Source: Pelomonas sp. Root405 (GTDB lineage Bacteria > Pseudomonadota > Gammaproteobacteria > Burkholderiales > Burkholderiaceae_C). From it: a stretch of DNA of 64,000 nt. Positions 34,030-42,630 of the stretch are shown piece by piece. Made by a program: the position numbers and the translations under genes. The notes beneath the pieces were generated by a model. That model saw only the letters and a program-made list of their open reading frames with translations, ran no database searches and had not been told where the DNA came from. Where the stretch lies: the NCBI RefSeq assembly GCF_001425165.1, contig NZ_LMDU01000014.1:317056-381055 (forward strand), read 5' to 3'. How positions within the stretch are numbered: the first letter of the stretch is position 1; every line of letters begins with the position of its first letter.

Positions 34030-35017
34030 GAATTTCTTCGCGGTGCTGCTGGCGCTGTTGTGTGAGCAACTCAAGCCCTTGAGGCATGGCAACCGCGTGC
34101 ACGAGTCCGTCATCGGCTGGGTGCGCTGGACCGGCCGGAACTTCGATGCAGGCCACGAGCGCCATGCCGTCGTTGTCTGGGCCATTACCGTGCTGGTGCC
34201 TGGGCTGGCCATCACGGCGATCTATCTGGCGCTGCGCCATTTCAGCCTGCTGCTGGCGCTGGCGCTGGACGTGCTCATCCTCTACCTGACCCTGGGCTTT
34301 CGCCAGTTCAGCCACTACTTCACCGACATCCGCGATGCGCTGGAGCGCGGTGACGACGCGACCGCGCGCCAGCTGCTGGCCGAGTGGCGCCATCTCGACG
34401 CCAGCGAGCTGCCGCGCACGGAGCTGATCCGCCACGTCATCGAGCACTCGCTGCTGGCAGCTCACCGTCACGTCTTCGGCGTGTTCTTCTGGTTCATCGT
34501 CTGCTCGACCATCGGCTTAGGGCCGGCTGGCGCGGTCGTCTACCGCATGGCCGAGTTTGCCGGCCGCTACTGGGCCTTCAAGAGCCGCACGCTCGACGCG
34601 CCGACCAATCCGCGCCTGCTCGCCTTGTCGCGCCAGGCCTTCACGGTCATCGACCATCTGCCTGCGCGGCTGACCGCCACCGGTTTCGCCATCGTCGGCA
34701 ACTTCGAAGAGGCCGTGAACGGCTGGCGTCGCGACGCCAGCCTCTGGCTGCATTCCAACGAGGGCATCATCCTGGCGTCCGCGGCCGGCGCCGTCGGCCT
34801 GCAGCTCGGCGGCGCCGCGGCCCCCGGCATCACGCCAGACCGCAGCAAGACCTTTGATGCCGGCTCAGAGCCCGATGCGACCGGCGCCGCCGGTTCCACC
34901 GCCGGTGCGCCGCCCCAGCTCGGCCATCTCCAGAGCGTCGTCGGCCTGGTGTGGCGCTCTGTCGTCTTGTGGATGCTGCTGTTGGCGCTGCTGACGCTGG
35001 CCAATCTCGTCGGTTGA
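34028..35017 (+). CDS. CobD/CbiB family protein
   Basis: 329 residues with an N-terminal MNFFAVLLALLCEQLKPL and several membrane helices (about 1-25, 45-75, 150-180, 300-325). The family makes adenosylcobinamide (phosphate) from cobyrate and aminopropanol (phosphate). HFSLLLALALDVLILYLTLGFR, the acidic-basic cytoplasmic loop, and FFWFIVCSTIGLGPAGAVVYRM are typical. This diverged Burkholderiales branch is annotated as CobD/CbiB-like, and the next three genes are cobT, cobS and cobC, which supports a cobalamin role. Its ribosome-binding site sits in the inverted repeat at 34010-34029. Confidence 0.85.
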   Translation: MNFFAVLLALLCEQLKPLRHGNRVHESVIGWVRWTGRNFDAGHERHAVVVWAITVLVPGLAITAIYLALRHFSLLLALALDVLILYLTLGFRQFSHYFTDIRDALERGDDATARQLLAEWRHLDASELPRTELIRHVIEHSLLAAHRHVFGVFFWFIVCSTIGLGPAGAVVYRMAEFAGRYWAFKSRTLDAPTNPRLLALSRQAFTVIDHLPARLTATGFAIVGNFEEAVNGWRRDASLWLHSNEGIILASAAGAVGLQLGGAAAPGITPDRSKTFDAGSEPDATGAAGSTAGAPPQLGHLQSVVGLVWRSVVLWMLLLALLTLANLVG

Positions 35018-35036
35018 ACGGCCGACCCGCCCCTTT

Positions 35037-36062
35037 ATGAACTTCCCCGAATTGCCGGCGCTGGCCGAGCCCCGCCTGAGCGCGCGCGTGCAGCACGCCC
35101 TCGACCACAAGACCAAGCCCTTGGGCGCCCTCGGTCGCATCGAGGCGCTGGCCCTGCAGCTTGCGCTGATCCAGGGCGTCGAGCGGCCCGCGCTGCAGGC
35201 ACCTCAGCTCGTCGTCTACGCGGCCGATCACGGTCTGTCGCGCCGTGGCGTGTCGGCCTTTCCGCGCGAAGTAACGCCGCAGATGGTCGCCAACATGCTG
35301 GCTGGTGGCGCAGCCGTCTCGGTATTGGCTCGCCAGCAAGGTCTGGCGCTGAGTATTGCTGATTGCGGTGTCGATGCGCCGCTGGCCGAGGGTGCCATCG
35401 ACCTGCGCATCGCGCCCGGCACTGCCGACGCGAGCGCCGGCCCGGCGATGTCGCTTGAGCAGGCCGAGCGCGCCCTGCGCAACGGCATGGCATTGGTCGA
35501 ACGGCTGCCCGGCAATGCGCTGCTGCTGGGTGAGATGGGCATCGGCAACACCTCGTCGGCCAGCCTGCTGATGCAGCGCCTGACCGGCCTGCCGCTGGTC
35601 GATTGCGTCGGCCGCGGTACCGGGCTGGACGATGCCGGTCTCGCGCGCAAGTTGGCCGTGCTCGATGAAGCGCTGGCGGCCAATGCTGACGCGCGAACCC
35701 TTTTGGAGATGGCCGCAGCGTTCGGCGGCTTCGAGATCCTCACGATGGCCGGCAGCGTCGTTGCTGCCGCGGCGCAGCGCCGCGTCGTCGTCGTCGACGG
35801 CTTCATCACGACGGCCGCCGTCGCGCTGGCGCAGGCGCTGTGTCCGGGCGTGTTGGACGCCTGCGTGTTCGCGCATCGGTCGGCCGAGGGACCGCATGCG
35901 CTGTGGCTGCAGCGGCTCGGCGTTCGCCCGCTGTTGGACTTGGACCTGCGCCTGGGTGAGGGCAGTGGCGCGGCTCTGGCCTGGCCGCTGCTGACGGCGG
36001 CCTGCGCCCTGCTGGCCGACATGGCCAGCTTTGAAAGCGCCGGCGTCAGCAACCGGGACTGA
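35037..36062 (+). CDS. cobT: Nicotinate-nucleotide--dimethylbenzimidazole phosphoribosyltransferase
   Basis: 341 residues. Makes alpha-ribazole phosphate from nicotinate mononucleotide and dimethylbenzimidazole. Motifs: KPLGALGRIEALALQLA near the N-terminus, VVYAADHGLSRRGVSAFP (nucleotide-binding), LLGEMGIGNTSSASLLM, and the C-terminal LDLDLRLGEGSGAALAWPLL with the catalytic Glu. Lies 19 bp after the cobD-like gene and 3 bp before cobS. Standard length. Confidence 0.95.
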   Translation: MNFPELPALAEPRLSARVQHALDHKTKPLGALGRIEALALQLALIQGVERPALQAPQLVVYAADHGLSRRGVSAFPREVTPQMVANMLAGGAAVSVLARQQGLALSIADCGVDAPLAEGAIDLRIAPGTADASAGPAMSLEQAERALRNGMALVERLPGNALLLGEMGIGNTSSASLLMQRLTGLPLVDCVGRGTGLDDAGLARKLAVLDEALAANADARTLLEMAAAFGGFEILTMAGSVVAAAAQRRVVVVDGFITTAAVALAQALCPGVLDACVFAHRSAEGPHALWLQRLGVRPLLDLDLRLGEGSGAALAWPLLTAACALLADMASFESAGVSNRD

Positions 36063-36065
36063 GGC

Positions 36066-36827
36066 GTGCGGCTGATCCTCGTCGCGGTGCAGTTCCTGAC
36101 TCGGCTGCCGGTGCGGCTCAGCCGCTTTGAGCCGGCGTGGCTGAACGACTGCTTGCGCCACTTCCCCCTCGTCGGCGTGCTGATCGGTGCGGTGGGTGGC
36201 GCGGTCCTCGTCGGCGCCGCACAGTTCTGGCCAGCGTGGATCGCCGCGGTGCTCGCGCTGACCGCCACGGTTGCATTGACCGGCGGCTTCCACGAAGACG
36301 GCCTGGCCGACACCTTCGACGCGCTCGGTGGCGTCGTGCCGCGTGACAGAGCGCTGGCCATCATGAAGGACTCGCGCATCGGCAGCTATGGCGCGCTCGC
36401 CCTCGGCCTGTCCCTGCTGATGCGCGCGGCGCTGCTGGCGGTGCTGGCGACTCGGCCCCTGCTGGGCGCGGTCGCAGCCCTGCTGGCCAGCCATGCGTTG
36501 GCCCGCGCGGCGGCCGTGGGCGTCATGGTCAGCCTGCCCTATGGCGGGGATGCCGAGCATGCCAAGGCCAAGCCACTGGCGCTCGCCGTGGCACCGCGCA
36601 ACTTCGTCATCGCTGTGGGCTGGTGCGGGCTGCTCATGGGGACGCTCGCGGCTTGTGGCATTGCGCTGCCGCGCCTTGTCGCCGCGCTGGCCGCAGCGGC
36701 CCTCGTCGCGCTGCTGATGCGGCTATGGCTCAAGCGCCGCCTCGGCGGCTACACCGGCGACGGCCTCGGCGCGACTGAGCAGGTGGCCGAGATTGCCGTG
36801 CTGCTCGCCTTCACGGCCACGGTTTGA
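36066..36827 (+). CDS. cobS: Adenosylcobinamide-GDP ribazoletransferase (cobalamin synthase)
   Basis: 253 residues, GTG start at 36066. Integral membrane enzyme joining alpha-ribazole (phosphate) to adenosylcobinamide-GDP. LTGGFHEDGLADTFDALGG is the diagnostic acidic motif, FLTRLPV the N-terminal one, and YTGDGLGATEQVAEIAVLL the C-terminal one. Six or so helices. Stop overlaps the cobC start (TGATG). Confidence 0.95.
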   Translation: MRLILVAVQFLTRLPVRLSRFEPAWLNDCLRHFPLVGVLIGAVGGAVLVGAAQFWPAWIAAVLALTATVALTGGFHEDGLADTFDALGGVVPRDRALAIMKDSRIGSYGALALGLSLLMRAALLAVLATRPLLGAVAALLASHALARAAAVGVMVSLPYGGDAEHAKAKPLALAVAPRNFVIAVGWCGLLMGTLAACGIALPRLVAALAAAALVALLMRLWLKRRLGGYTGDGLGATEQVAEIAVLLAFTATV

Positions 36828-37357
36828 TGGCGATGCTGACCCTTTGGCGCCATCCCAAGCCACGCGGGGCGGAAGGGCGCTGCGTTGGCGCCCGCACCGA
36901 TCTGCCCGTCCACCCACGCAAGGCCAAGCGCCTGGCGCACCGCATTCGCGCGCATGCCCGCCGGCACGGCCTGGCGCGCGACGTGGTCACCTCGCCACTG
37001 GCCCGCGCGGCGGACGTGGGCCGTTGGCTGCAACGTTGGGGCTTTCGCTGGCGCGTCGATCCAGCACTCGCCGAGATGGACTTCGGCGCCTGGGACGGCA
37101 GGCCGTGGTCCGCCATCCCGGGCGCCGAGTTCGACCGCTGGATGGCCGATTTCCTGCGCTTCGACTTCGACGGCGGCGAGGCTCTGACGGCACTGCTCGA
37201 CCGTGCAGCGAACTGGCAGCCGACCTGCGCACTGGTGGTCGGCCATGCGGGCTGGATCGCAGCTCGCAGCTGGCCCACCGGCGTCATGCCGACACCGGCG
37301 AGCTGGCCGCGGCCGCTCGCCTACGGCCGGGCTACTTCAATACCGTCTGCTGCATGA
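36827..37357 (+). CDS. cobC: Alpha-ribazole phosphatase-like histidine phosphatase
   Basis: 176 residues from ATG at 36827 overlapping the cobS stop; an ATG two codons later is also possible. The phosphoglycerate-mutase-type motif is LWRHPKP (RHP instead of the usual RHG), followed by SPLARA, EMDFGAWDG with the acidic residue, and ALVVGHAGWIAA with the second catalytic His. It removes the 5' phosphate in nucleotide-loop assembly. Gene context (cobT-cobS-cobC) decides the name. It converges on and overlaps the S9 peptidase gene tail by 26 bp. Confidence 0.85.
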   Translation: MAMLTLWRHPKPRGAEGRCVGARTDLPVHPRKAKRLAHRIRAHARRHGLARDVVTSPLARAADVGRWLQRWGFRWRVDPALAEMDFGAWDGRPWSAIPGAEFDRWMADFLRFDFDGGEALTALLDRAANWQPTCALVVGHAGWIAARSWPTGVMPTPASWPRPLAYGRATSIPSAA

Positions 37358-39344
37358 ACAGCACGGTCGCGTAGAACTGGAAGTCCTGGTTGTCCTTCTT
37401 CTGGAAACCATGGCCCTCGTTCTCGGCGCGCAGATACCAGACCGGCGTGCCACCTTTTCGCACGGTCTCGACGATTTGCTCGGCCTCGGTGTAGGGCACG
37501 CGCGGGTCGTTCTTGCCCTGGATGACGAACAGCGGCTTCTTGATCTTGGCCGCATTGGTCAGCGGCGAGATCTTGTCGAGGTGGGCCTTCATCGCCGGGT
37601 CGCGCTCATCGCCGTACTCGACGCGGCGCAGGTCGCGGCGATAGCTCTCCGTGTTGTTCAGGAAGGTCACGAAGTGCGAGATGCCGACGACGTCGATGGC
37701 GCCGGCGATCCGGTCGGCGTAGTTGGTCGACACGGCCAGCGTCATGTAGCCGCCGTAGCTGCCACCGGTGACCAGCACGCGCGAGGCGTCGAGGTCGGGC
37801 TGAGTCGCAATCCAGTCGAGCAGGGCGCCGATGTCCTTGACGGAGTCCTCGCGCTTGAAGCCGTTGTCCATCGCCAGGAAGCTCTTGCCGTAGCCGCTGG
37901 AGCCGCGCACATTGGGCTGGATCAGCGCCATGCCCAGTTCCTGCACGAAGTAGGCGGTACGGCCCAGGAAGCCGAAGCCGGCCTGCGACTCGGGGCCGCC
38001 GTGGATGGAGATCAGCACCGGGCGCTTGCCGGTGAACTTCTTCGGCGGTGCCGTCAGCAGGCCCGAGATGGTCGTGCCGTCAAAGCTCTTCCAGCGCACG
38101 ATCTTCTGCTCGCTGAAGCCCGAGGTGTCCATGCCGGGCGCGGCTGCGGCGCGCGTCCATTGCTGGACCTTGCCGTCGGCGCCCAGCGAATAGATCTGGC
38201 CGGGGCCTTGGGCATTGCTGATCGAGAAGGCCAGTTCGTTGCGCGCACGGTCGAAGGAAGCCGCGCCGACATTGCCGTTCGGCAGGGCCGCGGGGGCGGG
38301 CACTTCCTTGGCGGTTGCCGCGTCGAAAAAGCGCAGCTCGTCGCGGCCGTCGACGTTGAACTGGGCCACCAGCTTGCTGCCGTCTTCGGTCAGCGTGACG
38401 CCGCTGACGTCCCAGGGGATGTGGCTGCTGACCCGGTCGATGCGGCCGCTGGCGAGGTCGAGCTTCATCAGTTCGCGGAACTCGCCGGCGCGGTCGCTGC
38501 CGATCCACAGCGTGCGACCGTCAGGTGTCCAGCCGGCCGGCGAATACGTGGCCTTGGCCTCCTGGCTTCCGACGGCGGGTGCCACCTGCTTGGCGACGCC
38601 GCTGTCCAGATCCAGCATCCAGATCTGCGATTCATTGGCGGACAGATAGCGGGTCAGCGACAGCAGGCGCTCATTGGGCGAGGGCCGGCCGGCGAACCAG
38701 CCGCCGCCGTCCAGCTCCGCCAGCTTGCGGCGGCCTTCCGGCTTGGCGGGGTCCATCACCCAGAACGTTGTCGTGACCTTGGTGCGCGTGCCGCCTTGGG
38801 CCGTGCGGTCGATGGGCACGGACGAGTAGATCAGCTGGCCGCTTTTGCGCAGCCAGGTGTTGATCGAGTGACGTTCGTCGGGGCTGGTCAGCAGCACGGG
38901 CTGGGCGCCGGCCTGCCCGAGTGGCAGGCGGTAGATCTGGCCTACCTCGTTGCCGCCGGCGGCGCGCTCGAAGACGATGTACTGGCCGGTGCGCGGTTCA
39001 TAGCTTGCGCGCGCCACAGGGTCTGCGCCGTCCGTCAGCTGCTCACCGTCGGTCAGCGGGGTCGTCACGCGGAAGATCTGGGCCGTGTTGGCCCCGGCCT
39101 TGCGGTGGCTGACGAGCATCTCGCGCTGGGTCGGATGCCAGTCGGAGAAGGCATGGCCGCGGAAGTCGTTGTAGCGGCCGATGGCATCCGCCAAGCTCTG
39201 CGGCACGGGCGGAATGCCCTGGACCACGAGGTTAGCGTTCGGTGCAACGACGGCTGTGGAGGCCGGCGGGGTGGAAGGGGTGGAAGCGCAGGCAGCCAGC
39301 AAGGCGGTGCCCAAGGCGCAGAGGGATAGACGCAAACGAATCAT
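37332..39344 (-). CDS. S9 family prolyl oligopeptidase-like lipoprotein
   Basis: 670 residues from MIRLRLSLCALG at 39344, preceded by GAGG; a longer frame runs into the Tim44-like gene and is unsupported. Lipoprotein signal with LLAACAS. A beta-propeller (about 60-420, DPP4/TolB-like repeats such as SPNERLLSLTRYLS) leads to an alpha/beta-hydrolase domain: nucleophile Ser in VTGGSYGGYM, Asp in QGKNDPRVPY and His in NEGHGFQ. HGGPE and NVRGSSGYG complete the S9C-type pattern. Exported peptidase for proline-containing or acyl peptides. It follows the Tim44-like gene, separated by a terminator. Confidence 0.93.
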   Translation of the reverse strand: MIRLRLSLCALGTALLAACASTPSTPPASTAVVAPNANLVVQGIPPVPQSLADAIGRYNDFRGHAFSDWHPTQREMLVSHRKAGANTAQIFRVTTPLTDGEQLTDGADPVARASYEPRTGQYIVFERAAGGNEVGQIYRLPLGQAGAQPVLLTSPDERHSINTWLRKSGQLIYSSVPIDRTAQGGTRTKVTTTFWVMDPAKPEGRRKLAELDGGGWFAGRPSPNERLLSLTRYLSANESQIWMLDLDSGVAKQVAPAVGSQEAKATYSPAGWTPDGRTLWIGSDRAGEFRELMKLDLASGRIDRVSSHIPWDVSGVTLTEDGSKLVAQFNVDGRDELRFFDAATAKEVPAPAALPNGNVGAASFDRARNELAFSISNAQGPGQIYSLGADGKVQQWTRAAAAPGMDTSGFSEQKIVRWKSFDGTTISGLLTAPPKKFTGKRPVLISIHGGPESQAGFGFLGRTAYFVQELGMALIQPNVRGSSGYGKSFLAMDNGFKREDSVKDIGALLDWIATQPDLDASRVLVTGGSYGGYMTLAVSTNYADRIAGAIDVVGISHFVTFLNNTESYRRDLRRVEYGDERDPAMKAHLDKISPLTNAAKIKKPLFVIQGKNDPRVPYTEAEQIVETVRKGGTPVWYLRAENEGHGFQKKDNQDFQFYATVLFMQQTVLK

Positions 39345-39354
39345 GTGGAGCCTC

Positions 39355-39384
39355 AAAGAAAAATGGGCGCTTGAAGCGCCCATT
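39355..39384 (-). terminator. Rho-independent terminator of the Tim44-like gene
   Basis: Minus strand: stem AATGGGCGC and GCGCCCATT with a 5-base loop, followed by TTTCTTT. Lies 43 bp after the stop at 39427 and just upstream of the S9 peptidase start. Confidence 0.85.
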
Positions 39385-39426
39385 CTCATGCCGGTCCGGC
39401 TCGGGTCTAACCCGCTATGCCATTGG

Positions 39427-40302
39427 TCATGCCGTCTGCTGGATGCCGGCGATGAGCCAGCCCTCGTTGGCCTGGACCAGGTGCCAGACTTCGTCGAAGT
39501 CGTTCGCGGCTTGGTCGCTGCTCTCGCGCACCAGGCCCCAGAAACGCACCGAGACAATCTGCTGGCCGTTCTCGCTGGCGACGTCCACCACGCTGGCGTC
39601 GAGCTGCAGCACTTCGGTGCGCTGCGCCTGGCTGCCGCGCTCCAGCAGGTCGCTCTGGATGCTGGCGTACATCTGTGGCGTCGTGAAACGGCGCAGGTCG
39701 GCCTGGTCACCGGCATCGTTGGCAGCCTGCAGGCGGATGAAGACTTGCTTGGCGATTTTCTCGAAGCCTGCGGCGTCGAAGTCAGCCGGCACCGCGGCAG
39801 CCAGTGGGCTCGCTGCTGCGGCAGGTGCGCCGCCCGCAGCCGCCATGGGTTGCGGGTTCCAAGCCGGCTGTGCCGCCTGGAAGTTGGCGCCGTTCGCGCC
39901 GGCCAACTGGGCCTGCGCCTTGGGCTTGGCGAAGCGACGCACCAGGAAGCCGATCACGACGGCTGCCACCAGACCGAGCAGCACCATGGTCATGATGTTG
40001 GCCAGCTCCGCGCCAAAGCCGAGATGGCTGGCCAGCGCTGCCAGGCCCAGGCCGGCGGCGAGGCCGGCGATGGGGCCCATCCAGGAGCGCTTGGGCGCCG
40101 CTGCTGCGGCAGCCGGGGTGGCCGCCGCCTGCTTGGCGGGAGCGGCCTGTTGGGGCGACTGGGCCGGCGGCGTCTGTGGCGTCGTCTGAGTGGGCACGCT
40201 GCGTTTCATGCCGCCGCCGCCCAGGCGCTTTGCCTCGGCGTCGTGGACAGGCAGCGCGAAGGCCAGCAGGGCGGCCAGGGTCACGGCGAGGATGCGGTTC
40301 AC
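39427..40302 (-). CDS. Tim44 domain-containing protein
   Basis: 291 residues with a GTG start at 40302, backed by TGGAGA upstream. A signal peptide (VTLAALLAFALPVHDAEA) precedes AKRLGGGG, which is typical of bacterial Tim44-like proteins. A low-complexity Pro/Gln/Ala region (about 35-75), one or two membrane helices (about 80-125) and a C-terminal Tim44-like domain (about 185-288, KQVFIRLQAANDAGDQADL through DEVWHLVQANEGWLIAGIQ) follow. The C-terminal fold resembles SnoaL/NTF2. The role in bacteria is unsettled; membrane attachment is likely. Located between the SDR gene and the S9 peptidase. Confidence 0.87.
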   Translation of the reverse strand: MNRILAVTLAALLAFALPVHDAEAKRLGGGGMKRSVPTQTTPQTPPAQSPQQAAPAKQAAATPAAAAAAPKRSWMGPIAGLAAGLGLAALASHLGFGAELANIMTMVLLGLVAAVVIGFLVRRFAKPKAQAQLAGANGANFQAAQPAWNPQPMAAAGGAPAAAASPLAAAVPADFDAAGFEKIAKQVFIRLQAANDAGDQADLRRFTTPQMYASIQSDLLERGSQAQRTEVLQLDASVVDVASENGQQIVSVRFWGLVRESSDQAANDFDEVWHLVQANEGWLIAGIQQTA

Positions 40303-40358
40303 GGTGCGTCTCCAGAATGGGTGAAACAGGTCAGAGCTTGGGCTCGTGCGGCGTATTT

Positions 40359-41063
40359 TCAAGCCTCGCGGATGTCCGCGATGACGTTATGGCCGAAATC
40401 GGGTTTTACCAGGTAGCGCAGCACGGCCGCCGCAGTGGCCTCGGCGGTCTGCAACTGGCCGCCATCCTTCAAGCCCTGGAAGCGAGCCTGCTCGAGGAAA
40501 CGGGCCGGGTCGGCGCCGCGCAGCTGAGTCTGCATGTCGGTGTCGATGACGCCCGGCGCGAGCGACACCACGCCGACATCCGGCGCCTCCAGTGCCAGGG
40601 CGCGGCTCAGATGGTCAAGCCCGGCCTTGACGGCGCAATAGGCCACGCTGCCGGCCATCGCACGCCGGCCCAGGCCCGAGGAGATGTTGAGGATGCGGCG
40701 CTGCGGCACGCCAGTCGTTTCTGCCAGGAAGACCCGGCTCAGCAGTGCCGGCGCCTCCAGGCCCACCCGCAGCGCCGCGGACAGCTCTGCCAGATCCGTG
40801 GCCGCCAGCGGGCCCGGCGCGCTGAGCAGCGCTGCGTTGTTGACCAGCGTGGCGCTCTCCCAGCCGGTGTTGGCGCGCAGCCAGGCTTGCAGGCGCTCGG
40901 CGGCGGGGAGTGGGTCGGCAAGGTCGAGCGCCCATTGCTCGGCCTTCAACGCCGGGTTGCTGCGGCGAGCGATGCCAATGACTGTGTGCTCGGGCTGGGT
41001 CAGCTGTTCGACAAGGGCGGCACCGAGGCCGCGCGAGCTGCCGGTCACGACGTAGAGATGCAT
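40359..41063 (-). CDS. Short-chain dehydrogenase/reductase
   Basis: 234 residues. NAD(P)-binding TGSSRGLGAAL (TGxxxGxG), VNNAALLS, catalytic Ser in NISSGLG, and YCAVK (YxxxK). The late LAPGVIDTDMQTQL segment fits sepiapterin-reductase-like SDRs; the Arg in IGIARRS after strand 2 suggests NADP(H). Substrate not known. Starts 3 bp after the pseudouridine synthase stop and is likely co-transcribed with it and the EamA gene. Confidence 0.9.
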   Translation of the reverse strand: MHLYVVTGSSRGLGAALVEQLTQPEHTVIGIARRSNPALKAEQWALDLADPLPAAERLQAWLRANTGWESATLVNNAALLSAPGPLAATDLAELSAALRVGLEAPALLSRVFLAETTGVPQRRILNISSGLGRRAMAGSVAYCAVKAGLDHLSRALALEAPDVGVVSLAPGVIDTDMQTQLRGADPARFLEQARFQGLKDGGQLQTAEATAAAVLRYLVKPDFGHNVIADIREA

Positions 41064-41066
41064 GGT

Positions 41067-41657
41067 CTAGAACTCCGGTGGGCAGAGGAAATGCAGTTCG
41101 CCGATGTGCAACTCGCTGGCGTGCAACAGCAGCCGTGGGCTGGCCGCGGCGACATCCGCGCCAGCGTAAAGCGTGTCGCCCAGGATGGCATGGCCAAGGT
41201 GGGCGAGGTGGACGCGAAGCTGGTGGGTGCGGCCGGTGAGCGGCTCGAGCACGACTCGGGTATGAGCGCCTTCATGAGCCAGCGCCCACCATCGTGTCTG
41301 CGAGGCTTTGCCCCGCTGGTGGTCCACTTGCTGGCGCGGGCGGTTCGGCCAGTCCGCACCCACTGGCACTTCTATCAGGCCGTCACCGTCCATGTGGCCC
41401 GAGACCACCGCGACATAGCGCTTGCCGACACGCCGCTCGGCGAAGTCCGCGCTGAGCTGGCGCTGCGCCTCGGCGCCGAGCGCGAACATCAACAGGCCGG
41501 AGGTGGCCTGGTCGAGCCGATGCACGACGAGGGCGTCGGGGTAGAGCACCTGCACCCGCGCGCTCGCGCAGTCGGGCTCGCTGCGGCCCGGCACGCTGAG
41601 CAGGCCGGCCGGTTTGTCGATGACGACCAGGCGGTCGTCGGCGTGCAGCACCCGCAT
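41067..41657 (-). CDS. RluA-family RNA pseudouridine synthase
   Basis: 196 residues from MRVLHADDRLVVIDKPAG. Motif II holds the catalytic Asp: HRLDQATSGLLMFA. Motif III is GKRYVAVVSG; PLTGRTHQLRVHLAHLGHAILGD is the C-terminal motif with the conserved Arg. No S4 domain, as in RluA, which modifies 23S rRNA and tRNA; the exact target cannot be told. The start overlaps the EamA stop by one base (TGATG). Confidence 0.9.
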   Translation of the reverse strand: MRVLHADDRLVVIDKPAGLLSVPGRSEPDCASARVQVLYPDALVVHRLDQATSGLLMFALGAEAQRQLSADFAERRVGKRYVAVVSGHMDGDGLIEVPVGADWPNRPRQQVDHQRGKASQTRWWALAHEGAHTRVVLEPLTGRTHQLRVHLAHLGHAILGDTLYAGADVAAASPRLLLHASELHIGELHFLCPPEF

Positions 41658-42559
41658 CAGCGCGACGACACGACGATGCCGGCCACGATCAGCGCAAACG
41701 CCAGGCCGTGGTACCAGGCCGGCGCGATGCCCAGCAGGGCGGCCGAGATGATGGCGGCGAACACCGGCGTCAGGTTGACGAAGAAGCCGGCCAGCGCCGG
41801 GCCGGCTTGGGCCACGCCCATGCCCCAGCAACGGTAGGCGATCAGCGACGGGCCGATGGCGACATAGGCCAAGGCTGCAAACAGCGCCGGGCTCCAGTGG
41901 ATGTCGGCGGGTGCAATGACCTGCTCGGCGCCCGCGGCAACACCCGAGAAGACAACGCCGAACATCAGCTGGGCCATCAGCGCCTCAGCCCAGTTCCAGT
42001 CGGGCTTCTCGCCGGGCCGCAGGCCTTTGACGGGCCGCGCCAGCATCCAGGAATAGACGGCCCAGGTGAAGATGGCCAGCAGCATCAGCAAGTCGCCGGG
42101 CACGAAGCGCACCGCCAGCAGCGCTGCGGGCTCGCCGCGAGCGATGACGACGGCCACGCCCAGCAGCGACAGCCCCGCACCGACCAGCTGGCGGCGCGCC
42201 GGCTTGACGCCGTAGAACAGCGCGCCGACACCCAGCATCCACACCGGCATGCTGGCGGTGATCAGCGTCACGTTCAGCGGCGACGAGGTGTGCAGCGCCA
42301 GGTATTGCAGCGCGTTGTAGCAACCCATGCCGAGGAAACCCAGCCAGGCCAGGCCGCGCCAGCGCACCAGCGCCTCGCGCGGGTTGGCCAGCAGCCGCCA
42401 GGCCAGTGGCGCGAGCAGCGCGAACGCGAGCAGCCAGCGCAGCGCGTTCAGCGCCATGGGGGGGATGTCGTCCCGCACCAGGCGGCCGACGACGGCATTG
42501 CCGGCCCACAGCAGAGGCGGCATCGTCAGCAACAGGGCCAGTCGTGGGGTCAGCGTCAT
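41657..42559 (-). CDS. EamA/DMT superfamily transporter
   Basis: 300 residues with ten predicted helices in two EamA repeats (about 8-140 and 150-295). PPLLWAGNAVVGRLV and the second-repeat opening LMLLAIFTWAVYSWML are typical of drug/metabolite transporters. ATG at 42559 was used; a TTG seven codons upstream is less likely. First gene of a likely EamA-rluA-SDR unit. Substrate unknown; the family exports metabolites or amino acids. Confidence 0.9.
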   Translation of the reverse strand: MTLTPRLALLLTMPPLLWAGNAVVGRLVRDDIPPMALNALRWLLAFALLAPLAWRLLANPREALVRWRGLAWLGFLGMGCYNALQYLALHTSSPLNVTLITASMPVWMLGVGALFYGVKPARRQLVGAGLSLLGVAVVIARGEPAALLAVRFVPGDLLMLLAIFTWAVYSWMLARPVKGLRPGEKPDWNWAEALMAQLMFGVVFSGVAAGAEQVIAPADIHWSPALFAALAYVAIGPSLIAYRCWGMGVAQAGPALAGFFVNLTPVFAAIISAALLGIAPAWYHGLAFALIVAGIVVSSR

Positions 42560-42630
42560 CACCGGCGGCGCGGAGGGCAAAGGGCTGGCACGATAGCCGA
42601 CCTTGAGGAACGTTGAACAGGAGACGCTGC

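Noticed and set aside
33789-34065. Short open frames inside the inverted-repeat segment as genes
   Set aside because: They have no recognisable product, no Shine-Dalgarno, and cross the repeat arms; they look like chance frames in GC-rich DNA.
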